In this document: positions 6,767 to 14,659 of the stretch, in pieces | Position numbering within the stretch: the stretch's first letter is position 1 | Layout of the letters: each line of letters starts with the position of its first letter | Source: Alphaproteobacteria bacterium | GTDB lineage: Bacteria; Pseudomonadota; Alphaproteobacteria; Rs-D84 | DNA: 59,849 bases | Assembly: GCA_017631895.1 (NCBI GenBank) | Contig: JAGBSK010000003.1 | Coordinates: 1-59,849 of the forward strand | Reading direction: 5' to 3' | The notes under the pieces: model-generated | What the model saw: only the letters and a program-made list of their open reading frames with translations | The model's database searches: none | What the model was told of the DNA's origin: nothing | Made by a program: the position numbers and the translations under genes

Positions 6767-8644
6767 ATGGCAGAAAAATTTAAAAAAATTGTAAATTTTC
6801 CACACAAGGCTTTTGGGCGTGCAAGCCAGGCAATCATGCGTATGCACCCAGATAAATGGTATGGGAAAGTAGCCAAGGGGGCGGGGTTGACCATGACGGG
6901 TTTGGCTCAGTTTTTATTCTGGGCGACGAAATATATTACGTTGGACAATCATGCGTTGCGTGCGGGCGAGAAAAAACTGCGTAATATGCAGGTTGGTAAA
7001 AATAAAAAAGGCGAAAATAAAAAATTACAGGAATTTATGAAACGATATCCGAATTTTTCGTCGCATATGATTTACTATATGTTAATCGCATCAATCGCGG
7101 GTGGAATCAAGGCGGGGGTGGAAATTTCTGATTTAGTTGAACAGGTAAAAATAGAACGCGAAGCCGAACGTGCAAAACGGGGTACGTATGCAGAATACCT
7201 GGATAAAATGCGGGGGGCGTTGCCGTATTTGGTGGCGGACCTGATTGCCAAAGAAGGGGTGCGTGTTAACGAGCAGGGAATGCATATTCCATATCTGGAT
7301 GGACGTGGGGTTTGGACAATTGGTTTTGGTTCGACTATGTTAAAGGACAAGACCAGTGTTACGCCCGATACGCCACCAATCACAACCCAAGAGGCATACG
7401 AGTTGGCTTGTTGGCATATTATGGAAAATGAAACTTTGTTCAGGCTGTATTGTTATGATGTGGCGTTTTCTGATGTTGATATAAGTCGGGTGGGGGAACT
7501 GATTGCGTTATCGTCGGCGACATATAATGTTGGTACTGATTTAATAGAACAACCAAAGATTAATGGGAAAAGAAATCGTAAATACGAGGAACGTTTTGCA
7601 GAACTGGATAAACTGCATGCGCAGTATGGTAATGCAATTACAAATGATATGGTGCGGGAAGTGTTTGCAAAATATCCCGTCCTGCATATGACGTCGGTTG
7701 GCGAAGCTTGGTTAAAAGGGGGGGGTGAAGATGAAGTCGCCAATAGTTTAGGGAACTATTTGAAAGGTGGGAATGGTTTAAAATGGCGCAGATGGCTGGA
7801 AGCCCAGGTTATGAAAGGAAACATACAACCAGAAGTTTTTTTGAATATTCCCGTTGGTGGGTTCTATGAATTTTACAAGATTGTTGGTGATAAACGTGAA
7901 AACTGGTTCGTTGAAAAGAATGGTAAACGTACAGTCAATGATGAAACCTTGGTGCGTTTTAATCAGTGGCTTGCAAATCCAGTAGATAAATATGGGCATC
8001 CGTTGGTCGGTAATAACTGGAAACATGTGTCCGATTGGTTGCCGGCGGACATTGCACAGCAATGTTTGGCGGGTAAATGTGAAATCGGTGCGCCAAGTAT
8101 TTGGGACAAGGTATTAAAGTCTGATAAGAAAAAGAAAGAGGCTGAACAGGTTGAAATTAAAACCTATGTTATTGGTTATGATGAATTATATGCTGATGCG
8201 CTTGGTGCGTATCGGGCGGGGGATTTTAATGCAGCCGCGGAAAAATATCAGAATATGATTGCGCAATACCCAGATAATGCTTTGTTGCGTAATGATTTGG
8301 CGGCGACATATAATAAACTGGGTAAATATAATGAAGCAATTGCCCAGGCACGCGAAGTGGTTCAGCGTATTGGTGATAAATCTCAGTATGGTGCCGCACA
8401 ATATAATGCGGGTTTTGCGTATGAACAATTGGGAAATTTACAAAAGGCGCTGGCGAATTATAAATTGGCACTGGCAAATGGAAATCGACGAGTTCAGGCA
8501 GATATTACACGTGTTTCTGAAAAGTTGAAACAGGTTGGTAATAAAAAGATGGCGTTTAATGCAGGGGTAAAACAAATTCATCAGAAAAATGCAAAAAAGG
8601 ATTTGTTGCTGTATGGGCAGGAATTCAAGGGAAATATGGCATAG
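6767..8644 (+). CDS. Membrane-anchored lysozyme-like (GH24) domain protein with C-terminal TPRs
   Basis: This 625-residue protein has two hydrophobic segments (about 36-55 and 100-118), then a domain resembling phage-type T4 lysozyme (GH24). Glu163, Asp178 and Thr184 fit the E-D-T triad, with Asp and Thr in a Y-L-D-G-x-G-V-W-T-I-G-F-G block; the Glu-Asp gap is 6 residues longer than in T4 lysozyme. Residues about 480-600 form TPR-like repeats (A-x-E-K-Y-Q, L-G-K-Y-N-E-A-I, L-G-N-L-Q-K-A-L). Peptidoglycan cleavage is inferred from the triad. It follows the MucR-like gene by 1 bp and precedes ybeY-lnt by 26 bp. No phage genes are nearby. Confidence 0.75.
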   Translation: MAEKFKKIVNFPHKAFGRASQAIMRMHPDKWYGKVAKGAGLTMTGLAQFLFWATKYITLDNHALRAGEKKLRNMQVGKNKKGENKKLQEFMKRYPNFSSHMIYYMLIASIAGGIKAGVEISDLVEQVKIEREAERAKRGTYAEYLDKMRGALPYLVADLIAKEGVRVNEQGMHIPYLDGRGVWTIGFGSTMLKDKTSVTPDTPPITTQEAYELACWHIMENETLFRLYCYDVAFSDVDISRVGELIALSSATYNVGTDLIEQPKINGKRNRKYEERFAELDKLHAQYGNAITNDMVREVFAKYPVLHMTSVGEAWLKGGGEDEVANSLGNYLKGGNGLKWRRWLEAQVMKGNIQPEVFLNIPVGGFYEFYKIVGDKRENWFVEKNGKRTVNDETLVRFNQWLANPVDKYGHPLVGNNWKHVSDWLPADIAQQCLAGKCEIGAPSIWDKVLKSDKKKKEAEQVEIKTYVIGYDELYADALGAYRAGDFNAAAEKYQNMIAQYPDNALLRNDLAATYNKLGKYNEAIAQAREVVQRIGDKSQYGAAQYNAGFAYEQLGNLQKALANYKLALANGNRRVQADITRVSEKLKQVGNKKMAFNAGVKQIHQKNAKKDLLLYGQEFKGNMA

Positions 8645-8670
8645 GTTCCTGAGGAAAAGGATAAAAAAGT

Positions 8671-10671
8671 ATGAAAGCATATATTGATATTCATGATAAA
8701 CGTTGGGGACGGCAAAAAATCGATTTTGAAAAAATCGTAAATATGGTTGTTGGTGCCAAATATAAAAATGCCGAGGTGTCAATCATATTGACTGATGATG
8801 CGGAAATTCATGAAATCAACAGGACATATCGCAATATAGATAAACCAACGAATGTATTGTCTTTTGAATTGGGCGATGATGTTTTGTTGGGTGATATTTA
8901 TATATCGTACGATACAGTTAAAAAAGAAGCGCGCGAGCAGGGAATTTCGTTCCATGACCATGTGGCGCATATGGTTGTGCATGGTATGTTTCATCTGTTG
9001 GGGTATGACCATTTGACGGATGAAGAGGCGGTCTTGATGGAAATGCGAGAAATAAAGGTGCTGAAAAAAATGGGAATAAAAAATCCATATGTTGATGACG
9101 AGGTTGCTTCTTGTAAGGATGGAAGTTGTTGTCCGGGTGGTGGCATAATTCAATTTTTCAAGCGTTTCAAAATCCGCGAAAATGGTTTTTGGCAATACGC
9201 GCTGTACGCACTGTTTGGTGGGGTTGCAAGTTTTGGGTTCGCGCCGTTTTATCAATGGTGGTGGACAATTGCTGGCGTTATGGGGGCGTATTGGTTGACC
9301 GTTCGGAATCAAAATATCGGCGGATTTTGGAAATCATTATTGCGCGTGTCGCCATTTGGGGCGATGTATGCCGTGGCAAGTTTTTGGTGGGTTTTACATT
9401 CTATTTATGTGGTGCCTGAATTGGCACAACAGTTTGCTGTTTGGACAATCCCGGGTGTTGTTGGATTGGCGATTGCGGGTGCGTTGATATTTTCGTGGCC
9501 GTTTGTTGCGGTGGCGTGTCGGCGTATGAATGGGGCGGGGCGTGCGATATTGTTTGCATGTGTGTGGGTGTTGGTTTTGTGGACGCGTGAATGGATGTTC
9601 ACGGGGTTCCCATGGAATCCGATTGCAAATATTGCTATGCCTTGGACGCACCTTGCAAATTCTATGTCGCTGTGGGGTGCGATTGGTTTAACTTTTGTTT
9701 TAGTTGGATTTTGTGCCGCCTTGGTTGAAGTGTTGCGAAACAGAAAATGCAAGTCGTGTTGGATTGTTTGGTTGATGTTTTGTGCGCTGGGGATTTTTGG
9801 CTCGTTTGTGGGACGCGCAAATATGCAACGTGCGGATGTTGGGGCGGACGCGCCGGGACAAATGATACGCGTTGTGCAACCTGGGCATTCTCAGTTGCAA
9901 AAGGCAACGCACAGTCGTGCCGAGGCATTGCAACGCGCCGAATACAATTTGCAAAATCTGATGGTGTTGGCAATGCAATCTGGCAATCCTGATATTATTG
10001 TGTTGCCTGAAACCACTTATCCTTTTGCGGTAATGCCGAATGATGATTTTGAATTTGTGCGTATGCTGGGGCGACCCGTTATTATGGGGGCGAATACAAT
10101 TGGGAATTTTGGTGTTTCAAATTCTATGGTTGTTGTTGGGGCGGATGGCGCTATTCAAAAAATTTATAGTAAATCGCATCTGGTACCGTTTGGGGAATAT
10201 AGACCATTGGGGATTTTGCCCGCACCGGTTGATTTGGTGCCGGGTGGTGGGGCGGAAATAATTGAGGTTGGTGATTTTAAGTTTGCGCCCGCCATTTGTT
10301 ATGAAGTGATTTTTTCGGATTCGTTGTTGCCACGTCATGTTAATGACGTTGCCGCGATTGTTAATTTAACCAACGATAATTGGTTTGGAAATACGCCGGG
10401 AACGTATCAGCATTTGGATATGGTGCGTCGATATGCGATTGAATCTGGGTTGCCAATTGTGCGTGCAAATTATTCGGGTGTCAGTGCATTTGTTGGGGCG
10501 GATGGCGTAATTATTTCTTATTTGCCGGTGGGGGCGACGGGGGTGCTGGACGGATTTGTCTGGGGCGCGCATGAAACGCCATATCGCGCGATTGGACTGA
10601 ATGGGTGGATGATAATTATTTTGATTGTGTCAATTGTTGGAATTGGGATAATTGATAGAAAGAATAATTAA
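8671..10671 (+). CDS. Fusion of endoribonuclease YbeY and apolipoprotein N-acyltransferase Lnt
   Basis: One uninterrupted 666-codon frame joins two proteins. Residues 1-140 are YbeY (16S rRNA maturation), with the metal-binding motif H104-G-M-F-H108-x5-H114. A linker at about 141-168 contains C-K-D-G-S-C-C. From 171 onward comes Lnt, the inner-membrane enzyme that adds the third acyl chain to lipoproteins: several membrane segments to about residue 380, then the nitrilase-fold domain with the triad Glu447 (L-P-E-T-T), Lys501 (S-K-S-H-L-V-P-F-G-E-Y) and Cys543 (A-I-C-Y-E). In many proteobacteria ybeY, corC and lnt are separate neighbours; here corC is absent. AGGAAAAGGA precedes the ATG. Confidence 0.9.
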   Translation: MKAYIDIHDKRWGRQKIDFEKIVNMVVGAKYKNAEVSIILTDDAEIHEINRTYRNIDKPTNVLSFELGDDVLLGDIYISYDTVKKEAREQGISFHDHVAHMVVHGMFHLLGYDHLTDEEAVLMEMREIKVLKKMGIKNPYVDDEVASCKDGSCCPGGGIIQFFKRFKIRENGFWQYALYALFGGVASFGFAPFYQWWWTIAGVMGAYWLTVRNQNIGGFWKSLLRVSPFGAMYAVASFWWVLHSIYVVPELAQQFAVWTIPGVVGLAIAGALIFSWPFVAVACRRMNGAGRAILFACVWVLVLWTREWMFTGFPWNPIANIAMPWTHLANSMSLWGAIGLTFVLVGFCAALVEVLRNRKCKSCWIVWLMFCALGIFGSFVGRANMQRADVGADAPGQMIRVVQPGHSQLQKATHSRAEALQRAEYNLQNLMVLAMQSGNPDIIVLPETTYPFAVMPNDDFEFVRMLGRPVIMGANTIGNFGVSNSMVVVGADGAIQKIYSKSHLVPFGEYRPLGILPAPVDLVPGGGAEIIEVGDFKFAPAICYEVIFSDSLLPRHVNDVAAIVNLTNDNWFGNTPGTYQHLDMVRRYAIESGLPIVRANYSGVSAFVGADGVIISYLPVGATGVLDGFVWGAHETPYRAIGLNGWMIIILIVSIVGIGIIDRKNN

Positions 10672-10886
10672 TTGTCGCCCAGGCGTAAAATCATCTGATT
10701 TAATACCCAAACGCGGACCGCAGATGATAAATTTATATCGGGGGTGCGTGCGCCGTCAATTTCATTTATGATTTGGGCGACCGGTTTGCCGTGGCGTACC
10801 GCCAATGCATGCAGGGCGTCAATAAATTCAGGTTCCAATGTGATACTGGTTTGATGACCCGATAAAGAAACTGATAATTTTTTCAT
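10668..10886 (-). CDS. Ribbon-helix-helix domain protein (RHH_4 type)
   Basis: This 72-residue protein has the pattern of the RHH_4 family common in alphaproteobacteria: S-V-S-L-x-G-H-x-T-S-I-T-L-E-P near the N-terminus (beta ribbon), then F-I-D-A-L-H-A-L-A, a second helix, and a conserved N-L-S-S-A-V-R-V-W-V-L near the end. Such proteins usually bind DNA as dimers. It is the last gene of a four-gene minus-strand run and its 3' end overlaps the lnt end by 4 bp. It could regulate the run (inference). Confidence 0.8.
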   Translation of the reverse strand: MKKLSVSLSGHQTSITLEPEFIDALHALAVRHGKPVAQIINEIDGARTPDINLSSAVRVWVLNQMILRLGDN

Positions 10887-10890
10887 GTTT

Positions 10891-11325
10891 TTATATTTTG
10901 CCCCCCATTAAGCAATCTATTAAAGCGCGGTGTGGGTCATCATAGCGACGCAGGGGGGATAATGTCAAGTTGTCCAACATATAGCAAACGCCAAATGCGT
11001 CAAATGCAAACCAGAATAAATCGTTGCGACCGAATATAGTTTTGCCAACTGTTTGGGGTATGTTGGAAAAATCTTCGTTTGTTTTTATAATTGTTGGTAC
11101 GGGGAACCGCAGTCCCTGGGGGATTTCGTTTGGTCCAAATATGTAGCCGTTGCCCAAAATTATGCCGCCCGTTTTGGTGTAAAGGTCAGATATAAATGCA
11201 GGCAACATCGCGCGACGACGTTGCTGTAATGCGGTGTTCGTTAATGCAATTTGGTTTGGTGCAATCGGGGTGGCAAGGTATGCCCCGCGGGATTTTATAT
11301 ATGATAAAAATTCGTCGTTTGTCAT
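10891..11325 (-). CDS. Possible SUKH/YrhA-like protein
   Basis: A 144-residue soluble protein with no signal. The core L-P-A-F-I-S-D-L-Y-T-K-T-G-G-I-I-L, followed by G-P-N-E-I-P and later F-A-F-D-A-F-G, is reminiscent of the SUKH (SMI1/KNR4) fold, where an L-P-x(n)-L-Y-x(3)-G-G motif is typical. Many SUKH proteins are immunity factors against secreted toxins, but others have house-keeping roles. The gene sits between the RHH gene (4 bp gap) and a 167-residue unknown (17 bp gap). The family call is tentative and comes from pattern alone. Confidence 0.5.
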   Translation of the reverse strand: MTNDEFLSYIKSRGAYLATPIAPNQIALTNTALQQRRRAMLPAFISDLYTKTGGIILGNGYIFGPNEIPQGLRFPVPTIIKTNEDFSNIPQTVGKTIFGRNDLFWFAFDAFGVCYMLDNLTLSPLRRYDDPHRALIDCLMGGKI

Positions 11326-11342
11326 ATCGTTTTCCCCCGGAT

Positions 11343-11846
11343 TTAGATGTCGCGTTCCGCCGCAATTTGTGCACTAATTTGTGCCAATCTGTCTTCGGTT
11401 GCGTTACCACCATCGCCACCACCGGTTGTGTGCGCCGGCAGGTAAATCTTTTTCGCGGGATTTGGCATCCATATGGTTTGTGCGCCAGATTGGGATATTA
11501 TGAATCGATCCATGTTGTATGAGTGTGGAAATGTCCAGCACATGAATAAATTGTCTATTTCCAGTTTCCCGCCCCATACCAATGGTATGCGAAAACGAAA
11601 CGAGATGTTTTGTGGCACGCCACGCCCCATGATGATGTTCATGAATTCGTCTTGCGATAGATTCATAAAGGCCAATGTTTCAGCAGAATCTGTTAGTGAT
11701 GCCATAAATTCGTGGCATAGTTGTTTATATTTGGAAAACCAATCGGGTGCAACCGCAGTTGGCGTTGGTCGAATTTCAACCAGGGGTAGGTCTGACATAC
11801 CCATATCTGAAATTAATTTTTCTGCGGTGCCTGCGTTCAGTTGCAT
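11343..11846 (-). CDS. Hypothetical protein of a four-gene cluster
   Basis: The 167-residue product is soluble, with a central segment R-I-P-L-V-W-G-G-x5-D-N-L-F-M-C that faintly recalls the P-L-x-x-G-G-x(n)-D-N-L-x-x-x-C core of HNH nucleases, although the catalytic His is absent. The C-terminus has a T-G-G-G-D-G-G linker and a helical tail. Its start codon overlaps the upstream stop (TAATG), so translation is coupled to the membrane-protein gene. I do not assign a function. Confidence 0.65.
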   Translation of the reverse strand: MQLNAGTAEKLISDMGMSDLPLVEIRPTPTAVAPDWFSKYKQLCHEFMASLTDSAETLAFMNLSQDEFMNIIMGRGVPQNISFRFRIPLVWGGKLEIDNLFMCWTFPHSYNMDRFIISQSGAQTIWMPNPAKKIYLPAHTTGGGDGGNATEDRLAQISAQIAAERDI

Positions 11847-12715
11847 TAAATTTTACCCAAGTAATCAATTACTGTTGATATATAGGCAGAAAATGCTTCA
11901 AAGTTTTCATTGTCATCTTCGCCCAGTGGTGGATTCTTGTGTTCGTTCATATATTGGCGCAAGGCGTCGATGTTGTCAAATGTTAATATGTCTGGTGCGC
12001 CAGGGGCGTTGGCATCTGGTGCCGAGATAATAAAGCCGTCTACGTTTATAATTATGTCATCCAGTGTGTCGGAAAATATCTGATTTACCGTATCGATTGC
12101 ACGTTGCAGGGCGGTGGTCGGAATGCCAACGGCGCCAATCCATAAAACCTCGTTCGTGCCGATTGCAAACAGTTCGGTTTGTACCGTGCCAATACGTGGG
12201 TTGTTTTTGACCGTATAACCGGCACCTTCAAAAATTTCACGCAGTTCGGATGCCATGGATGGTGTTTGAATTGGTTGTTGTGGTAATGGCACATTGTGCA
12301 ATTGTGGGGTAACGGCAATATTTAATCGTGGTGGACGTGTTAGCATTGGTTCCGTTGCCACGGGTGTGGGTGTTGCCGTTGGTGTTTGTGTTGGGGCGGG
12401 TTGTGGTGCACTTGGTTGCGTTTGAATGTTTTGTACGGGTTTGGACACGTCGCGAACAGGAATTTTGAATTTTCTGAAACGCGGGCGCACCAGCAGATAC
12501 AGCCCACAAATAATCACAACCACTGATATGACCATTGAAATATAGAAAGCGGGACTGACCGGGTTTTGGGACGCCTGCATATATGCCAGGTGGTGCCAGT
12601 GGGCAGATGAAAATATGTTAAACCCAAAGCGAATGTTAAACCAAAAGCATACCCCCAGTGTTGATGCCAGTAGCCACAGGGTTGCAAGTAAAAAGTTGTC
12701 TAATTTATCCCTCAT
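11846..12715 (-). CDS. Membrane protein with proline-rich linker and soluble C-terminal domain
   Basis: The 289-residue protein has two N-terminal transmembrane helices (about 8-30 and 56-80), a Pro/Thr/Gln-rich low-complexity linker (about 98-150), and a C-terminal alpha/beta domain of about 130 residues rich in Ile, Asp and Asn that ends in an acidic patch. The C-terminal domain probably lies in the cytoplasm if both helices form a hairpin (inference). It is the first gene of the minus-strand run. Its promoter (TGATACAAT) is 10 bp before the ATG, with no ribosome site visible, suggesting a nearly leaderless mRNA. Family not recognised. Confidence 0.72.
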   Translation of the reverse strand: MRDKLDNFLLATLWLLASTLGVCFWFNIRFGFNIFSSAHWHHLAYMQASQNPVSPAFYISMVISVVVIICGLYLLVRPRFRKFKIPVRDVSKPVQNIQTQPSAPQPAPTQTPTATPTPVATEPMLTRPPRLNIAVTPQLHNVPLPQQPIQTPSMASELREIFEGAGYTVKNNPRIGTVQTELFAIGTNEVLWIGAVGIPTTALQRAIDTVNQIFSDTLDDIIINVDGFIISAPDANAPGAPDILTFDNIDALRQYMNEHKNPPLGEDDNENFEAFSAYISTVIDYLGKI

Positions 12716-12725
12716 AACGTTTTTA

Positions 12726-12749
12726 ATTGTATCATATTTATGATAAACT
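12726..12749. promoter_or_regulatory. Back-to-back extended -10 boxes of divergent genes
   Basis: The palindrome-like stretch GTATCATATTTATGATAAAC carries TGATACAAT on the minus strand (-10 TACAAT at 12726-12731) and TGATAAACT on the plus strand (-10 TAAACT at 12744-12749). Each -10 box is 10 bp from its start codon (12715 minus, 12760 plus). No clear -35 boxes and no Shine-Dalgarno sequences are seen. Confidence 0.5.
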
Positions 12750-12759
12750 AAAAAGTGTT

Positions 12760-13434
12760 ATGATTGATAAAAGTGTGATTTTTGATTTGGTTGGAACAAA
12801 AGCGGGACTGTGGTGTGGGGCAGATATGGACGCCACAGATTTGGCGGATGCGGTGCATGTTGCTGATGTACAAAAATTGTCGGTTGTTTCTGTCGCGCCA
12901 AACATGGTGCAGACCGTGTGGCCCTGGGTCGAGGGTAATAATATTAAAATAATGTCGCGATTTTATTTTGGTGGTAAGAAAATTACAGAAGAACAAATTT
13001 CTGATATCACGGTGCGGATTAATACAAGTTTGCGCCAGGGTGCAAATGGCGCCCAGATATTCTTATCTTATAATGCGTTGGCTGGATTGGTTGAACAGAC
13101 GCATGTTGTGCGTGATGATTTATTCTTTAACAAAGATTTGGCAATTGGAATGGATATAAATGAAATTGGTCCGTTTGATTGGGGGGATGTGTTCGAAAAT
13201 TTGCGAAAAATAAATGCTTCGTCTGTGATATTTGTATTCGCACGTGATGCGGGTGATAAATCAGATTTTGTTGGGCGGTTGTATGGCATGCTGAATGCGT
13301 GGGACGCGGCAAATAAATTCAGTCTGCAATTTGCATTCGGTCCAAATTTAGTGCGTATGGAACAAACTATGCGTTTGGTGCGACAGATGCGGCCCGATTT
13401 AATGACAGGATTGCGGTTTTGGGTTAATTTTTAA
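12760..13434 (+). CDS. Hypothetical soluble protein
   Basis: The 224-residue product has no signal or membrane helix and shows alternating hydrophobic strands and helices (for example S-V-V-S-V-A-P, A-Q-I-F-L-S-Y, S-V-I-F-V-F-A), suggesting an alpha/beta, possibly barrel-like fold. No catalytic signature was recognised. The start at 12760 was preferred over an in-frame TTG-type start 33 bp upstream because the latter lies within the -10 region. It is divergent from the 12715 gene and its 3' end overlaps the convergent trmB by 11 bp. Confidence 0.65.
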   Translation: MIDKSVIFDLVGTKAGLWCGADMDATDLADAVHVADVQKLSVVSVAPNMVQTVWPWVEGNNIKIMSRFYFGGKKITEEQISDITVRINTSLRQGANGAQIFLSYNALAGLVEQTHVVRDDLFFNKDLAIGMDINEIGPFDWGDVFENLRKINASSVIFVFARDAGDKSDFVGRLYGMLNAWDAANKFSLQFAFGPNLVRMEQTMRLVRQMRPDLMTGLRFWVNF

Positions 13435-14044
13435 GTATCAGGTATTTTGGTGCGTCTGTGCCGGCCTTGTTTTTATGCTGGTACCGGGTTTGAATTATTT
13501 CCATGTCTGGGATTGTGGCGGTTAAATCTGTCGATTTAATCTGTTCGCAAATCCAATCAAAATATTCCCAATGGTCGGTGCCGATAATAATTTCGCCGTC
13601 GGGGGTTAAATATTTTGATAATGTATTCAAAAATTCCGCAGATAACAGGCGACGTTTTTCATGTCGGGCCTTGGGCCAGGGGTCGGGGTGTAATACCCAG
13701 ATTTGTTCAAATTTAGAACGGGTTTTGCGCAGAAAATCACGTACGTCGTCCGCCCAGATTCGAATGCCACGATATTCGTCCAGAACCCGATTCGTTTGTT
13801 CGTTCGTTATTGCGGACAATAAACTTGCCACCCCATTCATAAAAGGTTCGGCGCCGATAATGATTTTGTCTGGGTTCGTGCGTGCCAGGTCGCGTACGTG
13901 TTCACCCGCGCCAAAGCCGATTTCCAAAATGTCGCCGTGTGTTGGTTTTAATGTTGGCAACAGTTCATCAATCAATGTCTGTTGACGGGCAGATAATTTT
14001 TTGCCGTGGCGGCGACCAAATGTTCTTATTTCTTGTTTTTCCAT
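13424..14044 (-). CDS. trmB: tRNA (guanine-N7-)-methyltransferase
   Basis: TrmB methylates G46 of many tRNAs using S-adenosylmethionine. The 206-residue protein has the SAM-binding I-L-E-I-G-F-G-A-G-E-H motif (about 40-50), the acidic P-F-M-N-G region, and the family hallmark H-P-D-P-W-P-K-x-R-H-x-K-R-R-L. The open frame continues about 120 codons upstream but that part is antisense to the neighbouring acetyltransferase; the start at 14044 matches the family N-terminus (R-T-F-G-R-R-H-G-K). No ribosome site is present, and the -10 box ends 6 bp before the ATG, consistent with a leaderless mRNA. Confidence 0.92.
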   Translation of the reverse strand: MEKQEIRTFGRRHGKKLSARQQTLIDELLPTLKPTHGDILEIGFGAGEHVRDLARTNPDKIIIGAEPFMNGVASLLSAITNEQTNRVLDEYRGIRIWADDVRDFLRKTRSKFEQIWVLHPDPWPKARHEKRRLLSAEFLNTLSKYLTPDGEIIIGTDHWEYFDWICEQIKSTDLTATIPDMEIIQTRYQHKNKAGTDAPKYLILKN

Positions 14045-14050
14045 GTTTTT

Positions 14051-14079
14051 AGTATAGAATTGAGTTTTATAAAACACAA
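14051..14079 (-). promoter_or_regulatory. Promoter of trmB
   Basis: On the minus strand TTGTGT, 17-bp spacer, TATACT (14051-14056), then six bases and the ATG. A start site at the usual distance would coincide with the start codon. Confidence 0.6.
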
Positions 14080-14092
14080 GGAATATATAGAT

Positions 14093-14659
14093 ATGGCTGA
14101 GTATCCCAGAGAAATAAGTGTCAAAAAACCAAATTTTTCTTTGCGTAAACCAGAACTTGGTTTTTCTGTGGCGCGTGATTTGTTTTTGGCTGTGGACAAG
14201 AATCGTAATTTCTTTCGCCCGTGGTTGGGTTGGGTGGATTTTGTAAAAAGTCCCGAAGATGAATTTGAAGTGGCAAAATCTGTGGCGCAAAATGATACGT
14301 GTAAGTATTTTGTTTACTGGTATATGTGTTTGGTTGGTATGGTCGGGGTTGTGCGTGAAGATAAGTCCAGTCGTACGATGGAGGTCGGGTACTGGCTGGG
14401 GCAAGATGTGAATGGTAATGGTGTTATGACCCAGGCGGTAGAGCAGGTTCAGAATTTGTGCTTTGAACGTGGTGGCGCCAATCGGGTTGAAATTCGTTGT
14501 GCGACAGAAAATAAAAAATCACGTGCAATACCGGAAAGATTAAATTTTAAATTGGATGGTGTTTTACGTCAGGCGGAAATTTTACCAAGCGGTATAATTC
14601 ATGATGTCGCAGTGTATTCAAAATTAAAATCAGAATGGGAAAAGGGAAAACAAAAATGA
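14093..14659 (+). CDS. GNAT-family N-acetyltransferase, RimJ/RimL-like
   Basis: The 188-residue protein has the RimL-type layout: an N-terminal F-R-P-W-L-G-W motif, strands leading to the acetyl-CoA-binding segment (V-G-Y-W-L-G-Q-D-V-N-G-N-G-V-M-T-Q-A), N-R-V-E-I-R-C-x-x-x-N-x-x-S-R-A-I-P-E-R-L, and the final strand ending H-D-V-A-V-Y-S. Relatives acetylate protein N-termini or small molecules; the substrate cannot be told. AAGGA precedes the ATG at 14093. The stop overlaps the gltX start (ATGA), so the two are coupled. Confidence 0.85.
   Translation: MAEYPREISVKKPNFSLRKPELGFSVARDLFLAVDKNRNFFRPWLGWVDFVKSPEDEFEVAKSVAQNDTCKYFVYWYMCLVGMVGVVREDKSSRTMEVGYWLGQDVNGNGVMTQAVEQVQNLCFERGGANRVEIRCATENKKSRAIPERLNFKLDGVLRQAEILPSGIIHDVAVYSKLKSEWEKGKQK

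Noticed and set aside
6767..8644. A phage lysis cassette
   Set aside because: Despite the lysozyme-like domain, there is no holin, spanin or structural phage gene nearby, and the gene is operonic with cellular genes.
14045..14404. N-terminal extension of trmB
   Set aside because: It is antisense to the acetyltransferase gene, precedes the -10 box, and does not resemble TrmB.
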